Below the pieces are notes generated by a model. That model worked only from the letters and a program-made list of their open reading frames with translations. It had not been told where the DNA came from and searched no databases. Positions 1-12,408 of a DNA stretch of 64,000 nucleotides are shown in pieces. Positions within the stretch are counted from its first letter, which is position 1. Each line of letters starts with the position of its first letter. This DNA comes from Erythrocercus mccallii (lineage: Eukaryota > Chordata > Aves > Passeriformes > Dicruridae), in the NCBI GenBank assembly GCA_013397435.1, contig VZRG01000370.1:268793-332792 (forward strand), written 5' to 3'. Both the position numbers and the translations under genes were made by a program.

Positions 1-1861
1 AGTGTACATGGCAGTCCAAGTCTCAGGGTTCCACTCCAGCTTCCCTCTGTGCTGGTGATGCGTCCATTTGGAACAGGTTCATTGTTTTGCCTTATTTTTG
101 CCCCATTTTTTCTGCTTTTGAAACGGTGTTTGGGGTAAGGGTGTCAGTGCTGTGGTTTAAGGCAATGTTTCTTCAGGAAGGCTGGGCTGGGGCAAGATAT
201 CTGTATCTATGTAGAGATATATAGATATATATAAACTTTATTTCAAGGTGACATGAAAACTGTTCCTATAGGAATGGCTGATTCCTCAGGCCCCGTAAAT
301 TTATCCAAAAAACTCCATTATTTTATTTTTTCAGTCTCTCAGGGTGTTGTTCCATTATTTGTCGATTTTTAAATCTCCATACTGTGACTTAAGAGTGAGG
401 ACAAGAATTGCATTGAAGTGTTTGGTAATGAAAAGGAAGATGGCAGGAGGTGGTGAATGGGATCTGTTACAAAGCAGCAAGAGGCCACAGGAACTGAGCA
501 ATCTTCCTGGGGCTCTCAAGAGCATCCTCCTGTCATTGTGCATCTGCCCTGAGATTTTTGAGGCTGTTTGTTGGAAGTCTGGAGATTCCCCCAGCTTGTT
601 TTGGAATGCTCAGCCCCACTCTGGGAACCCAAGTCACAGATCAGTATCATCCAGTGAAATCTTGCACCCCAGAGGTAGAAATTGCAATGCTCTAAGTCAA
701 ACCATCCTTGGAGATTTCCCTTGAAACCATGGCTGTGTTAAACAATGGAGTCGAATCTCTTGGAAATGAGTTCATAAAAATTAGCTCTGCATTGTCAGCT
801 GTAAAGGGAGAGGAGTGTTTTGTTCCTCAGGGCCTTACTCTAATCTCAGATGCACAGCGTGCATTACCATATAGCTTAAAAAAGCAGATATTTCTGAGAT
901 GATATGTGGGATTCTTTGCAAGCCTCTCAGAGAAACCAATATCCTTGAGGAGTTTTTCATGCACTCCAGCACTCCCAGGCAGGACGTGGGCTCCTGATGG
1001 AGCATTTTTGGCTAAGGGATAAAAGAGGGGATGAGGAAGCCTCATCAGAGACAAAAGAGGTAAAGAGAAGCTGAGGTGAAGAAGCAGAATATGCCAGAAT
1101 TGGAGCTGGAACTTGTGAGCAGCCCTTGACTCCTGAGAGGGATGTGTGATGGAGTGTCTATCCCGTGATAATAAAAGTGAGATATCACTGGAATATGAGA
1201 TTAGAGAAGGTGTGGAGTCATACAGGAGTACTGAGGCAGATAACACATTTTAAGAGGCAATGAGGGTTGATTTGTTTATTTGTTTCGGTTGTTATTTGTT
1301 GTTGTTACTGGTAATCTCAGCCTGCAACAGGAACAGGTCATTTGGGCCATTCAAACCAGAATTAATGGGTGTCAACAACCAGCTGGTGCCTGACCTCAGT
1401 CTAGCTGCTGGAGAACAGCACCACAAACAAACCCATGCTGACAGCAGGAGGTGCTGAGCAATCACGGGGACACGGGGCCAGAAGGAATCGCAGGAGATGA
1501 TATAATCAGTGGACAGACATCTCTTCTGTCCCTACAGGCTGATTGTCCCAGTCACATAAACAACCCTGCTAGGTGTGGGCACCTCGTGCCTTTGGGAGTT
1601 TGAGGAGCAGGGTTTCCAGGAGTGGGGGACAGCAATGCCTCCCCCCCGTGCTGGGCTGCAGGATGGGGCCGGGCCAGGCAGCTTTGGGGTGCAGGGCTGT
1701 TTGGCAGCCTGGCCAGCAATGCCTGCTAACTTTTCTCCAGAAACTGCAGAGTAGGACTGCCAAGTGGCACAGGCCTGGCTGGCAGCCCCGGGATGCTGCC
1801 TGCCAGGGGAGCTGCACTCCAGCTGGGCCAGAGCCAAGCACTGCCTGTGGAAGCTGGAACA
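1..1861. other. Unique noncoding sequence, no gene seen
   Basis: No recognisable gene or repeat. Open frames here are short and carry no protein signature I recognise, including a 126-codon frame at 344-724 (+) and a 139-codon frame at 827-1246 (-). There is a TA-rich patch near 200-235 and a C-run near 1640. I read this as intergenic or intronic DNA. Confidence 0.5.
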
Positions 1862-2158
1862 TGGAATCAAAGAATCACAGAATGCTTTGGCTTGGAAGCA
1901 CCTTCAAGACCATCCAGTTCCACCCCCCCACCAAACACCTTCCATAAGACCAGGTTGCTCCAAGCCTCATCTAACCTGGTTTTGAACACTTCCAAGGATG
2001 GGGCAGCCACAGCTTCTGTGGGAAACCTGTGTCAGTGTCTCACCATCCTCAGAGTAAGGAATTTCTTCCTAATTTCTAATCTAACCCTGCCCTCAGTCAG
2101 TTTGAAGCCGTTCCCCACTGTCCTGTGACTCCATGCCCTTTTCAAAAGCCTGCTCAAC
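1862..2158 (-). mobile_element. CR1 LINE 3'-end fragment
   Basis: The + strand begins with the antisense CR1 tail (GAATCACAGAATG) and continues with antisense of the standard 3' UTR. Landmarks are TTCCACCCCCCCACC, GGATGGGGCAGCCACAG and AAGGAATTTCTTCCTAAT, ending near CTCCATGCCC. In birds CR1 inserts are almost always truncated at the 5' end and keep only a few hundred bases of 3' end, which fits this 0.3-kb piece. Any open frame across it is antisense to the repeat and not a gene. Confidence 0.93.
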
Positions 2159-2397
2159 AGCTGGGCTTGCAGTGGTTAACTGAGGATGTTGGTGAGCATA
2201 TGGTAGCAATTCTTGTTAAGGAAAATTTTTGCAAAACACTGTGTGGAGCTCTACAAAGATTGTGAGATTTCCTGTATAACAGGTTGGGGAAAGCTCAAGC
2301 CAATGTGCAGCACCCTCATTTCTTTGTCTGCTTGGTCAGCCATGGCTTTGTGCCTCATTTTCACACTGCTGCTTGGACAGAGAGCTGCCGGCTGAGA

Positions 2398-2680
2398 TGA
2401 GAATCACAGAATCATTTTGGTTGGAAAAGGCCCCCAAGATCATCCAGTCCAAATTTTCTTCCAGCGCTGCCACACCACCACTAAGCCACGTCCCCAAGTG
2501 CCACGTCCACATATAATTTAAAGCCCTCCAGGGGTGGGATTGCCTTGGGAAGCCTTTTCCAGTACTTGACAATCTTTTTCTGTGAAGATATTTCTTCCTT
2601 ATACCAACCTAGACCTCCCCTGGTGCAACCTGAAGCTGTTTCCTCTTGTCCTGTCCCTGGAGGAGAAGCTGATATGATGC
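2398..2680 (-). mobile_element. CR1 LINE 3'-end fragment, second subfamily
   Basis: It starts with GAGAATCACAGAATCATTTT, then antisense landmarks of a different CR1 subfamily from the copy at 1862: the TAAGCCACGTCCCCAAGTG block, then CTCCAGGGGTGGGATTGCC, and a promoter-proximal end near CTTGTCCTGTCCCTGG. It lies about 240 bases from the 1862 copy in the same orientation. The different subfamily sequence argues for two separate insertions and not a duplication. Confidence 0.9.
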
Positions 2681-5639
2681 TTTGCAAGGTAGCACCTGAT
2701 TTAAATGTGTGCAGGAATCCCATGGAGTAGCAGAATGCTCTTCCTGCTCTATGTTAACCCATATCAGGATTTTTTGGCTTTTGGCAATCACCCTTGGGTG
2801 AGACAGAAACCAAACACAGAGGGAGCACAGTGGTGGCAGCTCCAGGTTCGTACCTGAAAGGAAGTTTGCATTTCTTGGGTAACCGAAGTGTGGGGGGGAA
2901 AAAAATCTCTGTTCAGAGGAGCTGTAGCAGAGCAGCGTTGCCCTGATGGCACGTTGGAGGGTTAAGATTTTCGGGTATTTCCTTTGCACATTTTCCTCAT
3001 CCCCAACATAACTTCCCACGAGCACGTGCTGGACCCTTGCCAGCTCCTTTGTCTTTCATCTCAGAGCTTTTCTTTTCAGGGCACTGGGACAGCTGCAGGG
3101 AGAGGAGACAATCCTGGCTGTGCTCTGGCAGGCACTGGGGCGGAATCCCATCCCTGAGCCTCATTCCTGGAGCTCTCACACAACCTGGGAGTGGAAAGAC
3201 ACGAACTCCTCTCTTGCATCCTGGAAGAGATGGAACAGATGCTGTCCCTGACCCTGTGGGATCTGTTGGAGAGGGAGGAGCAGAGCCAGCTCCAGGGCTC
3301 CATTTCTCTCTGCCAGGCCCGTGAGATGGATTCAGCCAAGGCAGTGTCAGAAATTGCCATCAGGTCTAGGAGATGGATCTGGGTGTTTGTCACCTCCAGA
3401 GCCAGAAGCTCAGCTTGCCCCAGTGGAATCATCCCTGTGCCATCAGCACTCCTGGTCTTTGGGGAGGGTCATGGATTTGTCTCCTGACACTGCTCAAAAT
3501 TCTTCCTTTCCTACAAGGTTAAACTGGGAATAATCCTCATAAAATGGTTGATGCTGTGGTGGTTTCTCAAGCCTTGGCTGAAGCCCTGTGTGGCTTGAGG
3601 AAACCTCTCCAATAATCTCCCTGAGACACACTGACCTCCCCAGCCAGCAGTGAGCTGCTGTTGTGCTGTCCCCCAGCCAAAACTGGTGTGGCTTTGACCT
3701 TCAGATCCTTTCCTGTACTTCCTGAGGAACTTTGGAGGAAATAAGGAAAAATACCCAATAACAGCAGGGTGGATTTTGATGGGAGCTGGGGTTCTGCTCT
3801 TCCCTGAGCATTCAAGCAGCTCTCCAAAGTCTTAACTGTGCATTTCTGTGGCTAAACTTAGGTGTGACAATGCATTTACAAGAGTTGTGCCAAGTCTGCC
3901 AATGCCCAGCCCAGCACCTGCACAAGTGAGGACAAAAACTTGGACATCTCAAAACCGATTGAACGCACCTTTGGGCTCCAGCACATCTGTAAAGCCTTGC
4001 TGGAGGTGGGCAAGTGCCCAGCACCGAGATTCCAGGGCAGGGATTACTCAGGAAGGGGCTCAATAATAGGAAAGCAATGACTAAAAAGCTGCTTGTTCAT
4101 TGCAGCCTCTCTGGAAACACAAGAGATGCGTTTGGAGAACAAGGACAAAATGAAAGGGGCAGAACAATAAGCTGTTTCAAGCACCTGAGAATATATTTAA
4201 AGCAAGAGAAAGAAAAAAAAGACTTAAATTTCTGAAGCAGCACTCCAGTGCATTTTTTTTTCTGCAGCTGGTTCATGTATCACCTTTGTTATTGATTTTT
4301 TTTCCTTTGCGCTGAAAATATACATTATCTTCCAATCCTTCTTCAGTGAAGTAAATGTAAAATGAAAACAAACTACACATTTGGCCAGCCCTGCCTTAAA
4401 ATTACACATCAAGAACATTTCCAGTGACAAATACTTTCAAGGCAAACAAACTGAAGAGAAATTAAAAAATCTCTGTGGGGCATAAATATGTAATTACACT
4501 CACACAGGGAGCATTTTATCAGGTAAACCATCCTACTTTGTTAATTGAAATGCTGCAGCACAAGGTTTTTTGACAAAGGGGCTGAATATGCATGCATATT
4601 TTTCACTGCTGCTGTTCCATTTCTCTCTTTCCTTTCCCTGTGTGCTCCAGCGATGGGGTAGTGATCACTCCTGCTTTCTTTGTTCAAATATCCTCATTTC
4701 TGCCACCTCCACTTAATTCTGGCAGGGAAAGTTTTCCTTTCATTGGAGGCACAGGATTGTGGGGGGTTTTGTTGACTTGAGAAAGAAACCAAACCAAACC
4801 CCAGAAAACCAGAAATCAAGCGTTTTTTCTTAAATTAAACTCTCCAGAAAACAATAAAATGCTCAGAATTCCAAAAGAAAGCAAACAGAATAAAAAGAAC
4901 TGCAGGAAGTAGGTGCAGCTGTGTTGACCTAATGCCACTAAAACCACCTTGCCAGGGCGAGGATGAGTTACAGGAGCTGATGGGAGCAGGGCTGAAGTTT
5001 GGCACTGAAGAGGTTTGAGGTCCAGAACCCAAGCCTTTGTTACAGGAGCATTTGTCAGTGTTTAGTGGCCGTGGGCAGCAGTCAGTGAAATATTTACAGC
5101 ACAATGCCTTCCAAGAAGCGTGGCTGCTGGCAGGGTGTTTAATTGTCTAAATGCAAGCGGCGGTGCCAGCTGTGGGTGTGCTCACCCATCTGTGAGGGCT
5201 CTGCCATGCCAGTTCTCCTGCCCTGAGAAGGAAGCAGGGAATATCCTCCCTGGAAAGAGGGGCACAGAGCAGCTACCAGGGCCTTCTTGCCAGTGGTGAC
5301 AACTGTGACAACACTGAGCCTGAGAAGAAACAGTGCCCAGGCTTCCTTTAAGGAAGGAATCTGGGATGCTGGGATGTCAGCACCTCTTCTCCCTGCAGAT
5401 GGATGGAGAATAATGCATTATTTCTCACAACCCGTTGCCTCCTTGGGTTTTCCTCTGCATTTTGTCCCCCTCTAATGTGCACTACAGAAGGTGCTGCAAT
5501 TGCACAGCCTTTAGCCACAATCACGTGGGGAAATTCAGAAAGGCTTCAGTGCTTTTCTTCATGAGTTCTGTGTGTTCCCTGTTCCCATTCTGCCTCGTGC
5601 CCATCTCTGCTTCCCTGCATATATCCTTCTCTTTCACAG
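2681..5639. other. Unique noncoding sequence
   Basis: No gene or known repeat is recognised over this 3-kb stretch. The 4200-4600 part is AT-rich and contains the 16-bp palindrome listed separately. Short open frames on both strands show no family features. Confidence 0.45.
4585..4600. repeat. Perfect 16-bp palindrome, AATATGCATGCATATT
   Basis: The sequence reads identically on both strands. It contains overlapping ATGCAT cores, which resemble half-sites for POU-domain dimers. This is direct sequence observation; binding is inference. Confidence 0.6.
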
Positions 5640-5788
5640 TAATGTCCCACAAGTGTGATCTTCGCTCCATTTCCAGTGCCTTTTCCAGGCTCTGCTGCTT
5701 TGTTGGGAACAGAGGAAGATTGATTTCCAGAGAAAACGAAGAAGATTTCCAGAGAAGGAGGGCATTTCCATGCCATGTACCTCTCCAG
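5640..5788 (+). other. Candidate exon 1 of a weak spliced pair
   Basis: The stretch is preceded by a good acceptor (pyrimidine tract ending CTCTTTCACAG) and followed by a near-perfect donor (CTCCAG, then GTAAGT). The frame ending in CAG at 5786-5788 is open throughout and encodes about 49 residues beginning MSHKCDLR; it is basic and serine-rich. It ends in phase 0, which matches the next candidate at 6183. I recognise no family. The sequence includes a short direct repeat, GATTTCCAGAGAA at 5722 and 5744. Chance agreement of splice signals and frame is quite possible. Confidence 0.15.
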
Positions 5789-6182
5789 GTAAGTCATGTC
5801 AAAAGCCCATGGACATGTAAACCCTTAGAAAACATTCTAAAATGGACAAAATAAGTTTGAGTGATCTGTTGCTCTGTCTCTCTTTCCTTTGTTTGGCTTT
5901 ACAACATGACAACAACACTGTGTTGTTGGCACTCCCAGGGGTGATGTGATTGAATGTGAGTTGTTTTGAACTAAACCACAGTGGTTGAATACCAAGGAGT
6001 TGCCAGCACTCAGAAGTCTCCCGTTTTCCCTCTGACCCTGAATCTTGAATAATTTTGCACAGGGAGGATCAGGTTTGGTACAAGACATTGTGAGAAATCT
6101 GCTGTGGTGTAACAGAATATTTTAGCCCTTAGTGTGTCCTTTCCACTTTTGATTGAGTAGATCCTCCCTTTTTTCTCTCTAG

Positions 6183-6333
6183 AAGATTCCATGCAAGAAT
6201 CCCACCAGTGCTCTGCAGGACCTGAATGGCCTTGTGAGTGCCCAGCAGCTGAATTTCAGGTGCTATGAAGACTTTGGGTGGAAACTGGTGAACCCAGAGA
6301 GTTTTATTATCTTGAGAATTAAGCACCATCTTG
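6183..6333 (+). other. Candidate exon 2 of a weak spliced pair
   Basis: The upstream acceptor is strong: a long pyrimidine tract ending TTTTTTCTCTCTAG. Starting in phase 0 the frame is open for 50 codons (KIPCKNPTSALQ at the start, a central NFRCYEDFGWKLVNPE) up to a usable donor, CTTG followed by GTAAGG. The implied intron from 5789 to 6182 is 394 bases. The composition looks protein-like, but I do not recognise the peptide. An internal GTGAGT at 6234 could be an alternative donor. Without transcript or homology evidence this remains a guess. Confidence 0.2.
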
Positions 6334-8094
6334 GTAAGGATTTTAACCCAGACATCCCAGTCCACCCATGGTTCTAGGTTTTGGTATTTTATCCTTTATC
6401 CTTGGCCTATTTTGTTAGGCAGATGGTTTTGGCAGTAGAATATTTGCTATATTCTTCAATATCCTTGGCTGGCTCGTGTCCCTCCTGGCTCACGTTCACA
6501 GGGACACTTCCCCATCTTTTTCTCTCCCCTCCCTTTGCCTTTTGAGCGGTGGGGTTGTTGTTTGCTCAGTAAACAATGTTTGAAGTCAGCGGTCTCCAGG
6601 TATCTGTGTTGACTGAAACCACTGGGCTGTGTCAGAGAGAGCAAACAGAGCAGCTTAGTAGGCGCTGTTATGGTTCATGTGAAGCCCTCAAACGTGGCTG
6701 GTGAGGATTCCCTTAGTGACAGATCAGGGGATGCTTGGAGGAGTTTGACACTGCATTACTTTTGGGTTTCATTACCATTATTTTCCTAAAATTAAATTAC
6801 TAAATTTCTTAAAACTATTCCTAAGAATAGTTTACCTGTGTTTACATAAAAAGCATGTAAGATACCTTGCTCCAGTTTGGCTTGGAAAGTTGGTTAGTCC
6901 AACATTCAGCTCGAATTCTTCACCTGGTATTCTCACAGGAACACCTTTATTGGACATTTGAGTATCTCAGAACATTTTCAAAGCGCAGCAGGCACAGCAC
7001 CCAGTGCTGAATTGTCAGGGCTGGGAATGCAGGGATAAAGGCTTATTGAAGAGACATTCTCTGACACTCTGGTTTTGTTTACCATTTTAGAAAACAGACT
7101 GGGATCACTTTCAGGCTTTGGTCTTGTCATGACAGCACCAGACAGGTTGGCCAGAAATTTCCAAAGGTTTTGATGATTAATTTTTCCTTGCATTTTGGTT
7201 AAAATATTGTGCTCCTGTGTTTCTTGATTGGGCTTTTTTGTAATTTTTAATGGGTGGATCTGTGCTGGTTTCAGTGTCTGCCTTTTCTTCCTCATTTGTT
7301 AATGAATAAATCTGGGCTGCTTTTGCTGAGAGCTGTAACTCTTGCTCCTGCTGGTGGGTAGGACATTCCATTAACCCCAACTCTGATGCCAGCTAGAAGT
7401 GCACCTGCCTGTGGTGCCTTTAAAGTCTCTCAGTGATTTTATAAATCGAGTGATGAGACCAGGGAAGTGTTTGCCAAACTCAGATTTAGTCTGTGATGCA
7501 GCTGTAGCTGGATGAAGTGTTGAGATACCAGCTGGGTCATGCTGCTGGTAAGGCTGCTGTGACCCTTGTGAAGGGTTACAGGAACACCTCAGAAAATGGA
7601 ATATTGATTCCCCATGTTTGTTTTTTAATACTGAAATTCCTTTATAAGACATTGTTTTGCCATTTTAGTTAGTTTTTTAAATTTTTTTTCATTTTGTTTG
7701 CATTTGTTACCATAACAGACCACACAATTATCTTTTTCTTTTTTTTTTTTGCTGCATTGTATGCTGCAGTCCAGAAGTGGATAGAGGCAGCAATATATGG
7801 GAGGGTTGCATGGAAAAGGAGGTGCAGGGAGAATTCTTGTCAGCAGGGCTTTATGGACAAGGCCACAGGTTGGGCAGTGGGCAGAAAGTCTTGACAGTGA
7901 AGTTTTGCCATAAAAGCACATTAGGAATAGCTGCAGCTGTTGGAAAGCAGAAGGGAAAAGCCATTTATGCAGGAACCACACTGGCCTGGTTGGATAAAAC
8001 CCCCATTTCTTCTCCTCTCCAGAATCAGTAAAGACATTTCTTCGGAATATATTTCTTCTTCTTCTTAGAAGGGCAGAGGGAGCTCAGGAAATCT
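6334..8094. other. Unique noncoding sequence
   Basis: Nothing recognisable apart from A/T-rich low-complexity tracts, such as the T-run near 7738-7751. No gene or repeat family is identified. Confidence 0.4.
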
Positions 8095-8195
8095 CCAGAG
8101 AGGGGCACTTGGGGACATGGTTTAGTGGTGGCCTTGGCTGAGCTGGGGGAATGGTTGGAGGCCTTGTCTCACCTGAACAATTCCATGGTTCAGCT
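8095..8195 (+). mobile_element. CR1 LINE 3'-terminal fragment
   Basis: Sense-orientation CR1 end with the landmark GGACATGGTTTAGTGGTGG, then GGGGGAATGGTTGGAGGCC and a decayed tail (ACAATTCCATGGTTC). It belongs to the CR1 type whose 3' end carries the 'ATGGTTTAGTGG' block. It is strongly truncated, to about 100 bases. Confidence 0.85.
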
Positions 8196-9140
8196 GGATC
8201 CTGGTCAGCCTGCAGCCTGGCACATGCTCTGCACATCTCAAGGATGCTGCCTCTTTTTGCTTCCTGGTCTTGCAGACAAACTTTTTTGCTGAACAATGTA
8301 GATAGCGGCTTTGAAGGCAAACCAGACCCCCAGCCCCTTCACAAACAAATCCAGCATCACTCTAAACCCATGCATCTCCTTGGCCCTGCAGCATCTGGCA
8401 AAGAGCTGCTTCAGCACCTCAGTGCTTGGGAGCTGTAACTTCCACCCTCAAACTATTTGGCTTGTTGTGAGGTATTCTTGTGCTAATGCCAGTTTTCTGT
8501 CTAAGGAGGCTTCTTTGCTTTGTTGTGTTCACTTCCCTGCCATATTTCTACAGGGAAAGCTGAATGTTTTTGCATCTTCTCCTGGAAGGTTGAAATTCCC
8601 ACCTCCCTTGGCTTCTCTGTGCTTGTTGAAATGGGAGGATCTTTCCTGAATGAGGCACCCTGCTCAGCCAGTGACCCTGGAGAGGATCAGTGATACTGCC
8701 CTAACTCCCTTGGCCACACCTGGACAGATAAACCTCACTTGGCTTTTCCACTCCTACAGGATACTGGAGTGCTGTAGTCACCCTGGTAAAACATTTTCCC
8801 AGTTTTGTGAGTCTGGTTTTTGTTAGCTAAGGGGCCTTTATTAGAGTGGACTTTCCTAAATTAATCTTACATCTGTGACCCTGAGATCATCATTGTGTTT
8901 CCACAGGATTCCCATTTGGCTTCAATGCCTCTCAAACTCCTATTTCAGCAAGCTGGATTTGTATCTTCCCATATTTCTCCCTCTTTTGAAGAAGGAGCTT
9001 CCCATTTCTCTTTACAGATAAACATTTGATGCTTCATTTGACTTGGACTCCTTTTCCTGGGCAAAACTTGGAATCTCTCTGTGCGGGTGGTTAATGTGAT
9101 GTGTCAGTGCAAGGAAGTGTCCTTGCTTGGCCATCTCTGC
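8196..9140. other. Unique noncoding sequence
   Basis: No gene or repeat recognised. The frame at 8311-8649 (+) is short and has no family signature. Confidence 0.4.
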
Positions 9141-9149
9141 AAGGACTTA

Positions 9150-9640
9150 CCTGCCTTGAGCTCTGCAATTATGTGACTTTAATTGGCCTTTAATTTGGGA
9201 AGATTATATAATATACTTAAATGAAAACCACAGAGGTGTTGTTAATACACAGGTTATGAACTGCAAACAAAATAAGTGACTGAATTGCTTCTGAGCTCAC
9301 ACAGGCAAATTCACATTTTCTTTCCCACGTATTTAATATGAAATATACCAGAAAGTTCATAATTAAGAAGCTACAAGGGTTTAAAACCTATATTGCAAAA
9401 AATACACTTTTGTGGCTCTGGAGGTTGTAAACATGCTTTCCATATCGAGCTGTATGTTGCATTTATGCTGATTTAATCATTCATTAAACATTAGTAAGAG
9501 GCCAATTACGCTGTTCAAGAATAAGATGTTTTACGAGGAAATGACAAAAAGATACATGTAATCATTGAAATGCCAGTTTACAATCAGATAGGATGGGAAA
9601 TAATCCCTTTAGCAAGCTTAAGCTTTTACATATTAATGGC
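9150..9640. promoter_or_regulatory. Candidate conserved noncoding block (AT-rich)
   Basis: About 490 bases of AT-rich, repeat-free sequence dense in homeodomain-type cores (TTTAATTTG, CCAATTACG, CATTAAACATTAG, TTAATCATTC) with few homopolymers. This texture is common in developmental enhancers. No alignment was possible, so conservation is unproven. Confidence 0.25.
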
Positions 9641-9878
9641 AACATTGGGGAGAGTGGGAAGAGGGCTTTAACAGCCTCGTGGCCTGCTGGCCCTGATGGG
9701 AAGTGAGAGCTCACAGTGGTCCAGACAGAGATTTAACAACTTTTATTCTGTGCCACAGATACCTTGAGACTTGGGCTCTTCAAGGCCCATTTCTGCAGTT
9801 AGCCAGTCTGTGTCTACACATCCAACATAAACATAGACAAAAGAGGGCTGGAAATACAATTCTGGTTCTTCGGAGAGG

Positions 9879-10340
9879 TCATGGAACCCCAGAATGGTTT
9901 GGGTTGGAAGAAAATGAAAAATCATCTCATTCCAACCCCCTGCCATAGGTAGGGACACTTCCCACTCTCCCAGGCTGCTCCAAGCCCTGTCCAACCATGC
10001 CTTGGACACTTCCAGGGATCCAGGGGCAGCCACAGCTTCTCTGGGCACCCTGTGCCAGGGCCTCACCACCCTCACAGCCAAGAATTTTTTCCTAATATCC
10101 CATCTAAATACGGTCTCTCTGAGTGTGCAGCCATTCCTCCTTGTCCTGTCACTCCATTCCCGTGTTCAAAGTCCCTGCTCAGCTCTCTTAGAGCCCCTTC
10201 AGGCACTTGAAGGAGCTCTACCATCTCCTCAGAGCCTTCTCCAAGCTGAACAACACCAACCCCCTCAGCCATTCCTTACAGGAGTGGACTCCATCCCTTT
10301 AAACATCTTCCTCTGGACTGAATCCAAGGTGACGTTCTGG
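9879..10340 (-). mobile_element. CR1 LINE 3'-end fragment (long copy)
   Basis: Antisense CR1 with a mutated tail at the left (CATGGAACCCCAGAATGG), then GGGTTGGAAGAAAATG, GGATCCAGGGGCAGCCACAG and ACCCTCACAGCCAAGAATTT. It extends unusually far 5' into the segment complementary to the last part of ORF2 and the UTR junction (CCCTTCAGGCACTTGAAGG, then CTCTGGACTGAATCC). At about 460 bases it is the longest CR1 copy here. Confidence 0.93.
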
Positions 10341-12294
10341 GAACCAAAGAGAGTTAAGACCCACTGGGACATTTCCATACTTGTATTTTAAATGTTCATT
10401 TCAAGCACTTTGTGAAAAAGAAGTCCCATAAAGTCAGACCTGAGAAACCATGGCTGCTGGAGAAGCAGGGAGGGACAGAAACTCATTTCCCCACCTGTTT
10501 TCCAGTACAAGACTTAGGAAAATCAAGCAAAACTGTTGGGTCATGGATGCAAAATAACCAGGAGGGAGTGGTTCTTTGCACCCGGAGTTGTGAAGGGGTG
10601 GAACTCCTGGCTGCAGTACTTGGTGGATGCTCCAAGTTCACCAAAGTCCAGAAAGCCAGCAGACAAATCCGTGGAAAGGAAGTTGTTTGGGGGCTGTTAA
10701 ACACCATGTTTCTCTTGCTCTGGAAGCTTCTCAGCTGCAAGGTGTTGTGCACATGGAAATGTTCCATGGGAAGAAGACAACATCCAGCAAACTATGGACT
10801 GCATTTCTGAAAGAACTGACACTGCCTTGGTGTGCATGAGAAGAAAAACAGAAAGAGGACAAAAGGCCAAAAAGTTTCACAGACAAGCTCAAAAAGAGGA
10901 AGAAAAATGTGTTGGTTTTTTTTTTTAATTTTAATGTCCTCATGAACTCTATTCCAAAATGTGTCACCTTTGAATTGCTCTGGGTGCTTTCTGTGTCTGA
11001 AAGTCTCACAGTTCCCAGGTTTCCTCCAGAAACTGAGTTCTCCTGTCTTCTGCTCTAAGCACATTTGGATTGAAGACTGACTAGGGTTAGGAAGAGAAAA
11101 TCCATCACAATTTGAGCAAACACTCAATCCTTATGAAAAATTAAAGACAGGAAAGCCAAAAGTTAGGGAACCTTGTTTGCAATGAAGAAAATCACAGGAT
11201 ATGAAAGTCCTTTGCACTCCAAGTGAACAACAGAGAACAAAGAAATTATGTTTTCCATGCCTGTTTAATCTATGGAAAATAACTAAGAATATGTTCTCTT
11301 AATGGAGTAGGATATCCTGGGACAGCAGAGAAAAAAAAGCAGTGAAGACCCAGGTGAGCAGAATATGGGTTCCAGATAAACCTCAGCCAAGCATCACTCC
11401 AGCTTTCCAGAGCCATGCCAAGCCTTGATGTTCTCCGACAGCTCTACTGACTCCTACATCTGGCTGCCCAAAGCACACGGCCCCCTTTTCCCAAATCCAG
11501 TTGGTCAGCTGTCCCCGTTGCCATGCTGGTCTCTGGGCAACAGACCCAAGCGATGCTGTTGAGAGGGAGAAAAATGTATTCCAGCGATAATATTGAAGGG
11601 TTACAGCTGCCAAACACACTGGGTCTGTGGAAACACCTGTTGAGTAGCTGTTGCAGTGGGAAGAGCAAGATGAAGAAAGACAGCTGTAAAAGTGCCAGCA
11701 GCAGTGGGAAGCTCTGCTAAGACTGCTTTGTGCCAGTTAGAGATGTGCCAAATTATTTGGCCGCATTTCAAATATCTGGGTGTCCACTACATTTGCCAGC
11801 TCACGCTCGCAGGGAATGCTTCAGCATTAACACCACCACTGCCACGCTCCTGCCGCTCTCCCACTTTGATTTCAGCCTTTAGGTTTCCTTGCTCCTTTTA
11901 TTCCTGGTTCTTTCTAGTGTAAAGGAAAGCCCAGTTTTGCTGTGCAGAGCCCAAAATCAGGGCTGGGATCTGCAGCTGGTGGGAAGACAAAGCGCCTCTG
12001 TAAAGGTTTTTGGCAATTGGTTTGGGAGAGCTGCTGGATTATTATTTTGTGTCTCCCCTTTTGTGTTGTTGTGAGTTTTTCCCAAATAATAATAATTTTA
12101 TCTTTTACAAACACTTAGCTAACCTGGACACTTCTGCCTGTCCATCTAGAAATCCTTGGAGCTGCAGAGCTCAACTTGGGGAAGTTTACAACGGGAACAG
12201 AGGGGAAATTTGAAAGTTTAGGTGGGCTGGACAGGTGGCAAAGGTGGAAATACAATGGCAGAATTCCAGAGGGAAATATTCCAAATGTGTTGTA
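10341..12294. other. Unique noncoding sequence
   Basis: No gene or repeat recognised. It includes an oligo-T/A stretch near 10915-10930. Frames such as 10412-10810 (+) and 10792-11127 (-) overlap on opposite strands and show no domain features. Confidence 0.4.
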
Positions 12295-12299
12295 GCTAT

Positions 12300-12408
12300 A
12301 CATGTGGCACTTGGGGATGTGGGTTAGTGGTGAGCTTAACAGTGTAGGGGGAATGGTTGGACTTAATGATCTTAAAGGTTTTTCCCAGCCTTTAGGATTC
12401 CATGATAC
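12300..12408 (+). mobile_element. CR1 LINE 3'-terminal fragment
   Basis: Sense CR1 end: GGCACTTGGGGATGTGGGTT, TTAGTGGTGAGC, GGAATGGTTGGACTTAATG, CTTAAAGGTTTTTCCCAGCC and a decayed ATTCCATGATACC tail. It is the same 3'-end type as the copies at 8095 and 47670. Confidence 0.88.

Noticed and set aside
344..724. 126-codon frame on +
   Set aside because: No domain features and no splice or promoter context; likely chance.
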